The notes: generated from the sequence alone by a model not told the origin. DNA of 64,000 bases from Phycisphaerae bacterium (GCA_022072085.1 JAJVII010000041.1:62001-126000); one strand, 5' to 3'. Counted from the stretch's first letter, positions 23,483-32,496 are shown. A program made the numbers and translations.

Positions 23483-24337
23483 ATGCGGAACTCTTTCATT
23501 TTGGGGATGGGGATATTGCTTGCTTTCGTCGCAGGCTGCCAGTCGTCGCCTGCGGAGCAGCCGACAGCGGCAGGTTTGCAGGCGTTCATTGACGGCGCGA
23601 TTCAGCGGGCCAACCGCCGGGCGGCCGACCTGGACGGCAAGACCTTCGTTCAGGAAGAGGCTCGCAGGCGGATGATCTTCTTCATTCCGGAACGTACCGA
23701 CCTGCCGCCGGTGTCGCGTCCCAGGATTCTTGGTCTGGAACCGGAACTCCAGGAAGACAACCTTCATCCGCCGCCAGGAGCCCAGTGCAATAAGTGGATC
23801 GATCGCTATGCACTGGCTCAGCAGGTGGATTACCGATACCGTCTTGTGAAGTCGGGTCCTATTGAACCGGACGCGAAGGGCAGGCCATCGGCATCCATCG
23901 AGTTGGTGGTCGTCTGGCACTACCGGGTCGGGACCGCCGAATCGGAAAGACCGATACCCCCGACACCGTCTGGCATGAAGATATGGCCCCCTCCTGAGTA
24001 CCCAAAATTCTTTGGTGCAGAAATGGGCGGGCATAGCCGCGAACTGCCCGGCGTTCGCCTGCCAGGGCGTGTCGCCGTAGATGAAGTCAGCCCTTTGGTC
24101 GGGCAGGCGGTGATGCGGATGAACGCTTCTCCATTGAAGCCAAAATGTGGAATCGTGGTGGTGAAGGCTTACTACCTGGCGACGCGGGACGATTACCACA
24201 TCGCTGCCGGGCAGCGGTGGTATATCGATACGGATGCCGGTCCCTGCCAGTTGCCCGAGATGGCCTATCTCTACCATGGGAAACGCGGGCAGCGGGAGGG
24301 CGTCGTGTCTTTCCCTGCCACCGCACCGGATGAATGA
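23483..24337 (+). CDS. Hypothetical lipoprotein
   Basis: A protein of 284 residues with a type II signal peptide: MRNSFILGMGILLAFVAGCQ, lipobox with Cys at 20, so it is membrane-anchored. The mature part has Trp-rich and Pro-rich segments (VVVWHYRV, IPPTPSGMKIWPPPEYPKFFG) and a C-terminal strand-rich region (CGIVVVKAYYLATRDDYHIAAGQRWYIDTDAG). No family is recognised. Codon use is less GC-rich than neighbours. GGGGAGG precedes the ATG. It stands alone between a TA pair and convergent mnmG. Confidence 0.65.
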   Translation: MRNSFILGMGILLAFVAGCQSSPAEQPTAAGLQAFIDGAIQRANRRAADLDGKTFVQEEARRRMIFFIPERTDLPPVSRPRILGLEPELQEDNLHPPPGAQCNKWIDRYALAQQVDYRYRLVKSGPIEPDAKGRPSASIELVVVWHYRVGTAESERPIPPTPSGMKIWPPPEYPKFFGAEMGGHSRELPGVRLPGRVAVDEVSPLVGQAVMRMNASPLKPKCGIVVVKAYYLATRDDYHIAAGQRWYIDTDAGPCQLPEMAYLYHGKRGQREGVVSFPATAPDE

Positions 24338-24385
24338 CAAGCAGCCCGCCCCTTCGTGGCCTTTCGTGTCGAAACTCAAACGGTC

Positions 24386-26311
24386 TCAACTTGCCGCCGG
24401 GGGGTGGGCTCGGCGGTGACGCTCGAGGTGGACCAGCAGGACCGCGAGGTCCGACGGGCTGATGCCGCTGATTCGGCCGGCCTGGCCGAGGCTGCGCGGG
24501 CCGAAACGGGCCAATTTCTCGCGGGCCTCGAGGCGGAGCTGCGTCACGGCGGCGAAGTCGAAACCGTGCGGGATCGCCCGGTCCTCCATGCGACGGAACC
24601 GCTCGATCTGCCGCGCCGACTGCTCGATGTAGCCGGCATACCGGCAGGCGATTTCGACCTGGCGGATCACCTCGGCCGAGGCGTTCGCGCCAGCCAGCGC
24701 GGGGTACGTCTCAGCCAACTCAGCCCAGGTCGCGCCCGGTCGGCGGAGCAGGTCGCGGCCGGTGCGGCCGCTGTCGATGCGGATCGCCTCCAGCCGGCGC
24801 ATGCAGTCGGCGATGGCGGCCTGTTTGTCGGCCAATCGGCGGACGCGGGCTGGCTCGGCGACGCCCCACGCCTCAGCCAGCGGGGTCAGCCGCTGGTCCG
24901 CGTTGTCGGATCGCAGCAGCAGCCGGTGCTCGGCCCGGCTGGTGAACATGCGATAGGGCTCCTCGGTTCCCTTGGTCACCAGGTCGTCGATCATCACGCC
25001 GATGTAGGCCTGGTCGCGGCCGATTGTGATCGGCGCCCGCCCGGCGGCGAAGCGGGCGGCGTTGACGCCCGCGACGATCCCCTGGCCCGCGGCCTCCTCG
25101 TAGCCGCTGGTGCCGTTGATCTGGCCGGCCAGGAACAGCCCCTCGACGCGCTTGGCCATCAGCGTCGCGTCGATCTGCGTCGGCGGGGCGAAGTCGTACT
25201 CGACCGCGTAGCCGAAGCGGAGGATGGCCGCCCGCTCCAGGCCCGGGATCGCGTGGACCATCGCCTCCTGCACGTCGCGCGGCAGCGAGGTGCTGATGCC
25301 GTTGCAGTAGATTTCGTTGGTGTTGCGGCTCTCGGGCTCCAGGAAAATCTGGTGGCGGGTCTTGTCGGCGAAACGCACGATCTTGGTCTCGATGCTCGGG
25401 CAGTAGCGCGGGCCGGTCGAGGCGATCTGGCCGCTGTACATCGGGGCCCGGTGCAGGTTGGCCCGGATCATGTCGTGGACCTCGGCGTGGGTCCAGGTGA
25501 TCCAGCAGTTCAGTTGCTCGACGTCGACGCGGTCGTTCAGGAAGCTGAACGGGACCGGCTCGGCGTCGCCGGGCTGCACTTCCAGGCGGCTGAAGTCCAC
25601 TGTCTCAGCCGCCAGCCGCGGGCAAGTCCCCGTCTTCAGCCGACCGAGTTCGATGCCCAGCTCGCGCAGCGAGTCGGACAGCGTCTCGGCGGCCCCCTCG
25701 CCGATCCGCCCGCCGGCGGTCTTGCGTTCCCCTTCGTGCATCAGTCCGCGCAGGAACGTGCCGGTCGTGACGACGACGGCCGACGCGCGCAGCTCGCGCC
25801 CGTCGGCCAACACGACACCGGCGATCTTCCAATGCGGAGTGTGGAGTGCGGAATGCCGAACGGAAGAATTTCCGGCGTCCGTTTCCTCATTCCGCATTCC
25901 GCATTCCGAGTTCCGCACTGGCGCCGCATGTGCCACCAGTCGTTCCGCGCAGCCCTCGACGACGGTGATGTTCGGATCGTCGGCCATCGCTCGCTGGAGC
26001 CAGTCGCTGTAGGCATATTTGTCGGCCTGGGCCCGCGGCGACTGGACGGCCGGCCCCTTGCTGCGGTTGAGCATGCGGAACTGGATGCCGGTGGCGTCGA
26101 TGGCCCGGCCCTGGAGTCCGCCCAGGGCGTCGACCTCGCGGGTCATCTGCCCCTTCGCGAGCCCGCCGACGGCCGGGTTGCAGCTCATCGTCCCGATGCG
26201 GTCGGCGCGCAGCGTAACCAGCGCGCAGCGCCCGCCGCTGCGGGAGACAGCCGACGCCGCCTCGGTCCCCGCGTGCCCGCCGCCGATCACGATGACGTCA
26301 AAGTCGAGCAT
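24386..26311 (-). CDS. mnmG: tRNA uridine-5-carboxymethylaminomethyl modification enzyme MnmG (GidA)
   Basis: A protein of 641 residues that with MnmE forms cmnm5U at tRNA wobble position 34. The FAD motif GGGHAGTE is at 10-17, CNPAVGG at 44-50, then GLAKGQM, and the C-terminal [15 protein letters not shown]. Homologues are usually ~615-630 residues. Residues ~132-162 ([20 protein letters not shown]...) do not belong to the family and are encoded by the palindromic element at 25826-25918, inserted in frame between AHAAPV and [10 protein letters not shown]. Whether the protein tolerates this as a surface loop is inference; the rest of the sequence is intact. Confidence 0.95.
   Translation of the reverse strand: MLDFDVIVIGGGHAGTEAASAVSRSGGRCALVTLRADRIGTMSCNPAVGGLAKGQMTREVDALGGLQGRAIDATGIQFRMLNRSKGPAVQSPRAQADKYAYSDWLQRAMADDPNITVVEGCAERLVAHAAPVRNSECGMRNEETDAGNSSVRHSALHTPHWKIAGVVLADGRELRASAVVVTTGTFLRGLMHEGERKTAGGRIGEGAAETLSDSLRELGIELGRLKTGTCPRLAAETVDFSRLEVQPGDAEPVPFSFLNDRVDVEQLNCWITWTHAEVHDMIRANLHRAPMYSGQIASTGPRYCPSIETKIVRFADKTRHQIFLEPESRNTNEIYCNGISTSLPRDVQEAMVHAIPGLERAAILRFGYAVEYDFAPPTQIDATLMAKRVEGLFLAGQINGTSGYEEAAGQGIVAGVNAARFAAGRAPITIGRDQAYIGVMIDDLVTKGTEEPYRMFTSRAEHRLLLRSDNADQRLTPLAEAWGVAEPARVRRLADKQAAIADCMRRLEAIRIDSGRTGRDLLRRPGATWAELAETYPALAGANASAEVIRQVEIACRYAGYIEQSARQIERFRRMEDRAIPHGFDFAAVTQLRLEAREKLARFGPRSLGQAGRISGISPSDLAVLLVHLERHRRAHPPAAS
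25826..25918. repeat. In-frame palindromic element in mnmG (GGAATGCGGAATGC family)
   Basis: AATGCGGAGTGTGGAGTGCG at 25831-25850 is mirrored by CATTCCGCATTCCGCATTCC near 25889-25908. It has the same words as 9059-9168 and 17581-17609. Its length is a multiple of three in effect, because the frame continues with recognisable MnmG sequence on both sides. Translated, it reads [13 protein letters not shown]... on the coding strand. Confidence 0.8.
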
Positions 26312-26482
26312 CCGTCCTTCGCTGATCCGGGAGAGTCGCCCGTCACGGTTGGACCGGACATTGTAGCCGAATCCGAGCCAAACGGGGAATGGAGTCCGCG
26401 CCGAGCGGCCGATCTCTTCCGCTTGGCTGCGCGGGCAGCTATGATGGATGTCGTCACTTCCGGGGCTCCAGCGAACAGGTGC

Positions 26483-27190
26483 ATGTTGAACTTGAACTCA
26501 AGCGCAAACTCAAGCCCGGCAGCCCGACCTGAAGCGGCGCCGTCCGCCGAGATCCGCCGCCCGCTCAAGACTCGATCGCGGGCCTGGGCGCAGGCGCTGG
26601 CCCGCTGGCTGGGCGGGCGCGGCGTGCAGCCGAACCAGATTTCGCTGGCCGGCGTTGCCTTCGCCCTGCTCGGCGGCGGGCTGCTGCTGCTCAGCCGACT
26701 GGAGCCGGGGTGGTGGCGGGCGCTGGCGGCGATCGGTGCGGCCGCCTGCGTGCAACTTCGGCTGATGTGCAACATGCTCGACGGGCTGGTCGCCGTCGAA
26801 GGCGGGCGCGGCCGGCCGAGCGGGGCCATCTACAACGAGCTGCCTGACCGCTTCGAGGACGCGGTGCTGCTGGCCTGTGCGGGCTACGCGGTCCGCTGGC
26901 TGAGCTGGGCGGCGGCGCTGGGCTGGGCGGCGGCAGTGCTGGCGGTCATCACGGCCTACGTGCGGGCGCTGGGGGCGTCGGTCGGCGCGGGCCAGGATTT
27001 CCGCGGTCCGCTGGCCAAGCCGCAGCGGATGTTCCTGCTCACCGTCGCGTGCCTGGCCAGCGCGGCCGAGTGGCTGGCTGGCGGGCGCGGCTGGGCGATG
27101 CCCGTCGCACTGGGGTTGATCGTCGTCGGCACGGCGGCGACGGCGTGGCGGCGGGCGGCCGGCGTCGTCCGCGAGCTGGAGTCGAAATGA
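26483..27190 (+). CDS. CDP-alcohol phosphatidyltransferase family protein
   Basis: A protein of 235 residues from the ATG at 26483; an ATG at 26441 is also possible. It has several membrane helices (e.g. [36 protein letters not shown]). The family signature D-x2-D-G-x2-A-R-x8-G-x3-D-x3-D is partly kept as [20 protein letters not shown] then [10 protein letters not shown]: the first and third Asp read as Asn and AR reads as AV. I recall a subfamily with this variant. It is the first gene of a trio with plsC and cdsA (ATGA overlap with plsC), pointing to phospholipid synthesis. Confidence 0.7.
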   Translation: MLNLNSSANSSPAARPEAAPSAEIRRPLKTRSRAWAQALARWLGGRGVQPNQISLAGVAFALLGGGLLLLSRLEPGWWRALAAIGAAACVQLRLMCNMLDGLVAVEGGRGRPSGAIYNELPDRFEDAVLLACAGYAVRWLSWAAALGWAAAVLAVITAYVRALGASVGAGQDFRGPLAKPQRMFLLTVACLASAAEWLAGGRGWAMPVALGLIVVGTAATAWRRAAGVVRELESK

Positions 27191-27792
27191 TCGCGCGGCT
27201 GATCGTCGGACTGGTTCGGCTGATCACCGGCATGACGGCGCGGTGGGCCGGCCCGTCGCGCCCGGACCGGCCCTGCGTCTACTTCGCCAACCACGCCAGC
27301 CATCTGGACGCGGTGGTGATCTGGGCGGCGCTGGACCGCGAGCGGCGGCGGCGGACGCGGCCGGTCGCGGCGCGAGACTACTGGCAGCGCGGCGCGCTGC
27401 GACGATACCTCGCAGCGCGGGTGTTTCATGCGGTGCTGATCGAGCGGCATCGCGTCACGCGGGCCAACAACCCGCTGGACGACCTGGCTGGGGCGCTGGA
27501 GGCGGGCTTCTCGCTGATCATGTTCCCCGAGGGCACGCGGGCGGCGGACCGCGAGGAACTGCACGAGTTCCAGGCCGGCATCTACCACCTGGCCCGCCGC
27601 GTCGAGGGCCTGCCGCTGGTGCCGGTGCACCTGGAGAACCTCAACCGCATCCTGCCCAAAGGCGAGGTGCTGCCCGTGCCGCTGCTGGGCTCGGCGACGT
27701 TCGGCGAGCCCATCTCGCTCGGGCCTGACGAGAGCAAGGAAGAGTTCCTCGCCCGCGCCCGGCAGGCGGTCATCGCACTGGAGGCCGACTGA
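27187..27792 (+). CDS. 1-acylglycerol-3-phosphate acyltransferase family protein (PlsC-like)
   Basis: A protein of 201 residues. Motif I NHASHLD (HX4D) at ~36-42 and motif III FPEGTR at ~112-117 identify a PlsC-type acyltransferase, which transfers an acyl chain to lysophosphatidic acid or a similar acceptor at the membrane. The ATG overlaps the previous TGA (ATGA), and the TGA overlaps the next ATG (TGATG), so the three genes are translated in series. It is short for the family, without an obvious N-terminal anchor. Confidence 0.85.
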   Translation: MIARLIVGLVRLITGMTARWAGPSRPDRPCVYFANHASHLDAVVIWAALDRERRRRTRPVAARDYWQRGALRRYLAARVFHAVLIERHRVTRANNPLDDLAGALEAGFSLIMFPEGTRAADREELHEFQAGIYHLARRVEGLPLVPVHLENLNRILPKGEVLPVPLLGSATFGEPISLGPDESKEEFLARARQAVIALEAD

Positions 27793-28733
27793 TGCCGCAC
27801 CTGGACCGCGAAACGATCTGGCTGTTCGCCGGCGTGCTGGGCGCGCTCGTGCTGGCTAGCGCGATCGGCGCCCTGCTCAGGTGGCGCTTCGGGCGCGGTC
27901 GGGCGGCCGAGACCCTCCGCAACCTCAACGCCCGGATCGTCTCGTGGTGGGCGATGTGCGCCGTGTTCGCCGTGGCGCTGCTGACCGGCGGCGTCGGGTC
28001 GATCGTCCTGTTCGCGATCGTCTCGCTGCTGGCGCTGCGCGAGTTCATTACGCTGACCCCCACCCGCCGCGGCGATCACCGCACGCTGGCCTGGGTCTTC
28101 TTCGTCATCCTGCCGTTCCAATACTGGCTGCTGTACGACCGGTGGTACGGCCTGTTCGCGATCTTCATCCCGGTCTACGCCTTCCTGTTCATCCCGATCC
28201 GCAGCGCCCTGGCCGGCCAGACGGAAGACTTTCTGGAGCGGACCGCCAAGATTCAGTGGGGCCTGATGGTCTGCGTCTACTGCGTCAGCCACGCCCCGGC
28301 GCTGCTGATGCTCAAGCTGCGGAACTACGAAGGCCAGAACATGAAGCTGCTGCTGTTCCTGGTGATCGTGGTGCAGATCAGCGACGTGCTCCAATACGTG
28401 TGGGGCAAGACTCTCGGCCGACACGCGATCGCCCCGCACGTCAGCCCGAGCAAGACGTGGGAGGGCTTCATCGGCGGCGTGCTGGGCGCGACCGGCGTGG
28501 GGACGGCCATGTGGTGGGCGACGCCCTTCAACGTGTGGCAGGCGGCGGCGATTTCGCTGCTGATCGCGCTGCTGGGCTTCGCCGGCGGGCTGGTGATGTC
28601 GGCCATCAAGCGCGACCGCGGCGTGAAGGACTACGGCCACCTGATCGGCGGCCACGGCGGCATGATGGACCGCATCGACAGCCTCTGCTTCGCCGCCCCG
28701 ATCTTCTTCCACGTCCTGCGGTATTACTTCTGA
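27792..28733 (+). CDS. cdsA: Phosphatidate cytidylyltransferase (CdsA-like)
   Basis: A protein of 313 residues with about eight membrane helices. The family signature is complete near the C-terminus: SAIKRDRGVKDYGHLIGGHGG then MMDRIDS. It makes CDP-diacylglycerol from phosphatidic acid and CTP. It follows the PlsC and CDP-alcohol genes with overlapping start and stop, so acceptor acylation, CDP activation and head-group transfer are encoded together. The product head group cannot be read from the sequence. Confidence 0.9.
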   Translation: MPHLDRETIWLFAGVLGALVLASAIGALLRWRFGRGRAAETLRNLNARIVSWWAMCAVFAVALLTGGVGSIVLFAIVSLLALREFITLTPTRRGDHRTLAWVFFVILPFQYWLLYDRWYGLFAIFIPVYAFLFIPIRSALAGQTEDFLERTAKIQWGLMVCVYCVSHAPALLMLKLRNYEGQNMKLLLFLVIVVQISDVLQYVWGKTLGRHAIAPHVSPSKTWEGFIGGVLGATGVGTAMWWATPFNVWQAAAISLLIALLGFAGGLVMSAIKRDRGVKDYGHLIGGHGGMMDRIDSLCFAAPIFFHVLRYYF

Positions 28734-28817
28734 GGAAGAGGTCGGGGATCAGGGCAGCGTGTTCCGAAGTGGATCCGCCTTCGCGGCCCTTGGGGGCCCT
28801 TCGTGGGGGAATCTCTC

Positions 28818-29741
28818 TTACGCGAACAGGGCGTCGACGAAGGACTCGGGGTCGAAGGGCTCGATGTCCTCGGGGTGCTCGCCCAGGCCGACGAACTTCA
28901 CCGGCAGGTCGAGTTCGTTGCGGATGGCCACCACGATGCCGCCCTTGGCGGTGCCGTCGAGCTTCGCGAGAACGATGCCCGTCACCTCGGCCACGTCGCG
29001 GAACTGCTTGGCCTGGCTGATCGCGTTCTGCCCGGTCGTCGCGTCCAGCACCAGCAGCACCTCGTGCGGGGCGCCGGGCAGCTTGTTGGCGACGACCTTG
29101 CGGATCTTGCCCAGCTCGCGCATCAGGTTTTCCTTGGTGTGGATGCGGCCGGCGGTGTCGATCAGCAGCACGTCGGCGTTGCGGGCGATGGCCGCCTCGC
29201 AGGCGTCGTAGGCCACCGCGCCCGGGTCGGCGCCCATCTGGTGCTTGACGATCTGCACGCCGGTCCGCTCGCTCCAGATGGTGAGCTGCTCCACGGCGGC
29301 GGCTCTAAACGTGTCGCACGCGCCGAGGATCACCTTCTTGCCCTGCTGGGTCAGCCACCAGGTCAGCTTGGCGACCGAGGTCGTCTTGCCCACGCCGTTG
29401 ACCCCGGCGACCAGGATCACCGTCGGGCCCGAGGGGGCCCAGCGCAGCGACCGGTCGGCCTCGGGCCAGTACATCTTCATCTCGGTCTTGAGCGCCTCGA
29501 TCACGTCGTCGGTCGTCGCGATGCGCTTCTCGCGGTAGGCGGTCTTGAGGTCCTCGATGATCTTGGCGACGTTGCGGACGCCGATGTCGGCGGCGATGAG
29601 CTGCTCTTCCAGGTCGTCCAGGAGCTGCTCGTCGAGCTTGCGCCCCGCCGGCAGCACGGCGCGCAGCGACCCGACGAACAGGCTGCGGGTCTTGCTCAAC
29701 CCCTTCTTCAGTTTCTCGACGGCCTTGCGGAAGAACGCCAT
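28818..29741 (-). CDS. ftsY: Signal recognition particle receptor FtsY
   Basis: A protein of 307 residues starting MAFFRKAVEKLKKG, with GAGG 6 nt upstream. The N-terminal four-helix bundle is at ~1-95. The GTPase P-loop GVNGVGKTT is at ~113-121, then DTFRAAA, DTAGR, TKLDGTAKGG (here AKLDGTAKGG) and VGLGE. It docks SRP-ribosome complexes at the membrane. It lacks the long acidic A-domain of E. coli FtsY. A frame extends upstream through the palindromic element at 29758-29863, but FtsY homology begins at MAFFRK. Confidence 0.95.
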   Translation of the reverse strand: MAFFRKAVEKLKKGLSKTRSLFVGSLRAVLPAGRKLDEQLLDDLEEQLIAADIGVRNVAKIIEDLKTAYREKRIATTDDVIEALKTEMKMYWPEADRSLRWAPSGPTVILVAGVNGVGKTTSVAKLTWWLTQQGKKVILGACDTFRAAAVEQLTIWSERTGVQIVKHQMGADPGAVAYDACEAAIARNADVLLIDTAGRIHTKENLMRELGKIRKVVANKLPGAPHEVLLVLDATTGQNAISQAKQFRDVAEVTGIVLAKLDGTAKGGIVVAIRNELDLPVKFVGLGEHPEDIEPFDPESFVDALFA

Positions 29742-29757
29742 GGCAATCCTCAAAGGA

Positions 29758-29863
29758 GTTCGACGTTCGAAGTCGGAACCGGAGTCGGAGGAGAAGGTTC
29801 GGCTTACGAGTCTCGCGCAGTCTTTCCCGGCGTCGAACTTCGAACCTAGAACTTCGAACTTTG
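29758..29863. repeat. Palindromic element, TTCGAACTTCGAAC family
   Basis: GTTCGACGTTCGAAGTCGG (29758-29777) mirrors GTCGAACTTCGAACCTAG and AACTTCGAAC (29832-29861). It lies between nusB and ftsY and shares words with 16708-16819. Confidence 0.7.
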
Positions 29864-29866
29864 CTC

Positions 29867-30280
29867 TCACTTCACTTCGGCCGCCAGCCGCCTGCGGGCG
29901 GCGTCCAGCAGGCCGTTGATAAAGTGGCCCGAGTCGGCCGTCGAGTATCGCTTGCCCAGCTCGATGGCCTCGTTGATGACCACGCGCGGCGGGATGTCCG
30001 GGCAGCAGGTGAGCTGGTAGATGCCCATCCGCAGAATGTTGCGGTCGGTGGCGGCCATCCGCTCGACCGACCAGCGCTCGGTGAGCTGGTCGAGCAGGGC
30101 GTCGCTCTCGCGGTGGCGGGCCCAGGCGCCGCGGGCCAGCGAGCGGGCGAACTGCCGGGCCTCGGCGTGGTGGCTCTGGGTCAGGAAAGCGTCGAGCTCC
30201 GCCTCGAACGCGTCGCCCTGCACGTCATACTGGCACAGGGCCTGGAGGGCCAGTTCGCGTCCTCGGCGGCGGGGATTCAT
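29867..30280 (-). CDS. nusB: Transcription antitermination factor NusB
   Basis: A protein of 137 residues. It has the NusB pattern RRGRELALQALCQYDVQGD at the N-terminus, then MAATDRNILRMGIYQLTCCPDIPPRVVINEAIELGKRYSTADSGHFINGLLDAA. NusB binds boxA RNA with S10 in rRNA antitermination. The start overlaps the ribH stop (ATGA), the common ribH-nusB arrangement. Confidence 0.95.
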   Translation of the reverse strand: MNPRRRGRELALQALCQYDVQGDAFEAELDAFLTQSHHAEARQFARSLARGAWARHRESDALLDQLTERWSVERMAATDRNILRMGIYQLTCCPDIPPRVVINEAIELGKRYSTADSGHFINGLLDAARRRLAAEVK

Positions 30281-30780
30281 CGTTTGGGGCCCCGCGACTT
30301 GGCCGACAGCGAATCGACCTGCCCCAGGACGCTGATCATCTCGACAGCCGACGCGACGGCCTTGGCGCCCGCGTTGCCGACCTTGCCGCCGGCCCGGTCG
30401 ATGGCCTGCTCCAGCGAGTCGGCAGTGATGATTCCGAAGATCGTCGGCACGCCGGTGGCCAGGCCGACCTGGGCGACGCCCTTGGCGGCCTCGCCGGCGA
30501 CGTACTGGTAGTGATCGGTCTGCCCGCGGATGACCGCGCCCAGGCAGCAGACAGCCTGATACTTGCCGCTCTCCGCCAGCCGCCGCGCGACCATCGGAAT
30601 CTCAAAGCTCCCCGGGACCCAGACGACGTCGGCCGACGCCGGGTCCATGCCCAGCCGGGCCATCTCTTCCAGGGCCCCGGCGACCAGGCGGTCGCTGATG
30701 AACTTGTTGAACCGCGACGCGACCAGTGCCAGTTGGCCCGACGGCGGCGGCGACAGTCTGCCTTCAATCGTGGATGTCAT
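30277..30780 (-). CDS. ribH: 6,7-dimethyl-8-ribityllumazine synthase
   Basis: A protein of 167 residues that joins the dihydroxybutanone phosphate unit to the pyrimidine in riboflavin synthesis. It shows ASRFN (substrate binding), VPGSFEIPM and CLGAVIRGQTDHYQYV with the catalytic His, and FGIITADSLEQAIDRAGGKVGNAGAKA. It has a promoter-like sequence directly upstream (30812-30840). First gene of ribH-nusB-(ftsY). Confidence 0.95.
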   Translation of the reverse strand: MTSTIEGRLSPPPSGQLALVASRFNKFISDRLVAGALEEMARLGMDPASADVVWVPGSFEIPMVARRLAESGKYQAVCCLGAVIRGQTDHYQYVAGEAAKGVAQVGLATGVPTIFGIITADSLEQAIDRAGGKVGNAGAKAVASAVEMISVLGQVDSLSAKSRGPKR

Positions 30781-30811
30781 AGCCAGGCTCCCTTATGCTG
30801 GGCAAGCCGGT

Positions 30812-30840
30812 ATGATAAGCTGACCCATAAGGGTTTGCAA
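30812..30840 (-). promoter_or_regulatory. Sigma-70-type promoter of ribH-nusB
   Basis: On the minus strand, TTGCAA (30840-30835) and TATCAT (30817-30812) are separated by 17 nt, close to consensus, about 32 bp from the ribH start. Confidence 0.6.
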
Positions 30841-30848
30841 GGCAACAC

Positions 30849-30894
30849 GGGGACAGGTCCGTTTTCGCGTCTTCGCGAAAACGGACCTGTCCCC
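30849..30894. repeat. Perfect 21-bp hairpin (GGGGACAGGTCCGTTTTCGC)
   Basis: The left arm 30849-30869 and right arm 30874-30894 are exact mirrors around TCTT. GGGGACAGGTCC-type hairpins are known to me as widespread extragenic palindromes sometimes linked to Y1 (REP-associated) transposases; none lies in this window. It sits between the divergent ribH and UbiA-type genes. It lacks a T-tract and may be a mobile palindrome, not a terminator. Confidence 0.75.
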
Positions 30895-30913
30895 CTCTCC
30901 GCACACGAGGCCC

Positions 30914-31912
30914 ATGCGGAAGCTCGTCCAATATCTTCGCCTGATGCGGTTCCCGCTGGTCTTCACGGCCGTCGGCGACGCGTGGGCGGTGCGCTGGCTG
31001 GGCGGCGGATTCGACGGCGAGGGCCCCTGGGCGATGCCACCGGCGGGGCAACTCGCGATGCTCGCAGCCGTCAGCTTCGGCCTCTACGGCCTGGGCATGG
31101 TGCTCAACGACGCGATGGACGCCCGGCGTGACGCCGCGACCCAACCCGACAAACCGATCCCCAGCGGCGCCGTGCCGCGATGGACGGCCGACCTGCTGGC
31201 GGGCAGCCTGTGGCTGGCAGCGCTAACCGTTGCGTGGTTCTACGGTCGAGCCACGTTCGGGGTCGCGTTTGCGGCCTCCGTCCTGATCGTGGGCTACGAC
31301 GTGGGTCTGAAATCCATCCCCGTGGTCGGCCTGCTGCTGCTGGGCCTGATCCGCGCGGTGCAGTGTCAGATTTCCGGGGTGGGTTATGCGGGCGAGGCCG
31401 CCAACCTCACGCTCTGGGCGTCGCTGTTCCTGTTCACGCACGTCGCGGCCGTGAGTTGGATCGCCTATGTGCTGGAGGGCAAGCAGCCGGCGCTCAGCCC
31501 GGCCGGCCATCGGTTGCTGGGCGGCCTGATCGCCACGCTGGACCTCGGCCTCCTGCTTCTGCTGTCGCTGACCTTGTCGGAAAGCGACGGACTGGGCGTC
31601 AGCCTTGGCTTGCTGGCTGAACGGATGTCGCACCTGGCGATTCCGCTGTCAGCCGCGGCGGCCTACCTCTTCCTGCTGCTGCGGATTCTCCGAAGCCGTC
31701 GCTGGCCGACGGGCCCGGACAAGGGGCGGATGGCCATGCGGATGGGGCTGATGTGGCTGCTGGTCTACGACGCGGCCTTCTGCGCCGCCGGCGGCCGATG
31801 GTCCGGCGTCGCGGCCATGGCGGGCCTGTTCGTCCTGATGCTCGCCGCCAGCCGATGGATGCTGAAGATGCGACGCGGCCGTGGCCTGTCCAACGGCCCG
31901 ATTCCGGGATAA
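30914..31912 (+). CDS. UbiA-family prenyltransferase
   Basis: A protein of 332 residues with about eight to nine membrane helices. The first Asp-rich motif is NDAMDARRDAATQPDKPIPSG (~60-80), the N-D-x2-D-x3-D type that binds Mg-prenyl diphosphate. The second motif is weaker, around IVGYDVGLKSIPVVG (YD..LK). UbiA enzymes prenylate aromatic or glycerol-phosphate acceptors in quinone, heme or lipid synthesis; the acceptor cannot be told here. It has no operon partner of known pathway, although ispG, which feeds prenyl synthesis, is three genes downstream. Confidence 0.8.
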   Translation: MRKLVQYLRLMRFPLVFTAVGDAWAVRWLGGGFDGEGPWAMPPAGQLAMLAAVSFGLYGLGMVLNDAMDARRDAATQPDKPIPSGAVPRWTADLLAGSLWLAALTVAWFYGRATFGVAFAASVLIVGYDVGLKSIPVVGLLLLGLIRAVQCQISGVGYAGEAANLTLWASLFLFTHVAAVSWIAYVLEGKQPALSPAGHRLLGGLIATLDLGLLLLLSLTLSESDGLGVSLGLLAERMSHLAIPLSAAAAYLFLLLRILRSRRWPTGPDKGRMAMRMGLMWLLVYDAAFCAAGGRWSGVAAMAGLFVLMLAASRWMLKMRRGRGLSNGPIPG

Positions 31913-31952
31913 AATATCGTCAGGATTCCGTCATTGACGCGGAGGTGCCGGG

Positions 31953-32195
31953 ATGGCGTCCTACAAGATCAATAAGGTGATGAACGAGGCGCTGAAGATG
32001 CCCGTCGCCGACCGCGCCTTGCTGGCTGAGCGCCTGATCCGCAGCCTGGATAAGCAGCAGGATACGGATGTTGAGGCTGCCTGGCAGGAGGAAATCGAAC
32101 GGCGGCTGCGGCAGATTGACTCGGGCTCTGCCGAACTGATTCCCTGGGAGGTCGTTCGGGATAGCCTGAGGAAGCGGTTACGTGAGCCACGTTAG
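31953..32195 (+). CDS. Addiction-module antitoxin (TIGR02574-like)
   Basis: A protein of 80 residues, with GGAGG 6 nt upstream. The pattern EALKMPVADRALLAERLIRSLD then EAAWQEEIERRLRQIDSGSAELIPWEVVR matches the small antitoxins annotated as addiction module protein. It overlaps the next gene by 14 bp, as is typical of antitoxin-toxin pairs with the antitoxin first. Confidence 0.85.
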   Translation: MASYKINKVMNEALKMPVADRALLAERLIRSLDKQQDTDVEAAWQEEIERRLRQIDSGSAELIPWEVVRDSLRKRLREPR

Positions 32196-32496
32196 ATTTC
32201 ACCCTGAAGCATTTCGGGAGTTGCAGGAAAGCCAGGACTGGTATGAGTTGCAGCAGCCGGGGCTTGGCGCCGACTTCCTCGACGAGGTGGCTGGAGCGGT
32301 GGAGGCCATACGTGAAAATCCCCTCCGGTGGGCGGCGATCGGCCGGACCGTTCGACGACGGATCGTTCACCGCTTTCCCTACGGCATCGTGTACCGGGTC
32401 GCGAGTGAGGAAATCCAGATCGTAGCCGTCATGCACCTGCAACGCCGGCCCGGGTACTGGTTGAGCCGTCTGTCCGGCGAAGAAGAAACCGAATGA
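32182..32496 (+). CDS. RelE/ParE-family toxin
   Basis: A protein of 104 residues, GTG start. It shows HPEAFRELQESQDWYELQQPGLGADFLDEV then IGRTVRRRIVHRFPYGIVYRVASEEIQIVAVMHLQRRPGYWLSRL, a clear RelE/ParE pattern with basic catalytic/contact residues. RelE members cut mRNA at the ribosome and ParE members poison gyrase; the end of the sequence with HxxRxPxYW is typical of the ParE-like type. It overlaps the ispG start. Confidence 0.9.
   Translation: MSHVRFHPEAFRELQESQDWYELQQPGLGADFLDEVAGAVEAIRENPLRWAAIGRTVRRRIVHRFPYGIVYRVASEEIQIVAVMHLQRRPGYWLSRLSGEEETE

Noticed and set aside
24356-26482. Long plus-strand frame leading into the CDP-alcohol phosphatidyltransferase gene
   Set aside because: It is antisense to mnmG with shadow composition; only the part after ~26483 looks like a membrane enzyme.
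29742-29870. N-terminal extension of FtsY through the palindromic element
   Set aside because: FtsY homology and a ribosome binding site place the start at 29741; the extension is open only because the repeat words lack stops.
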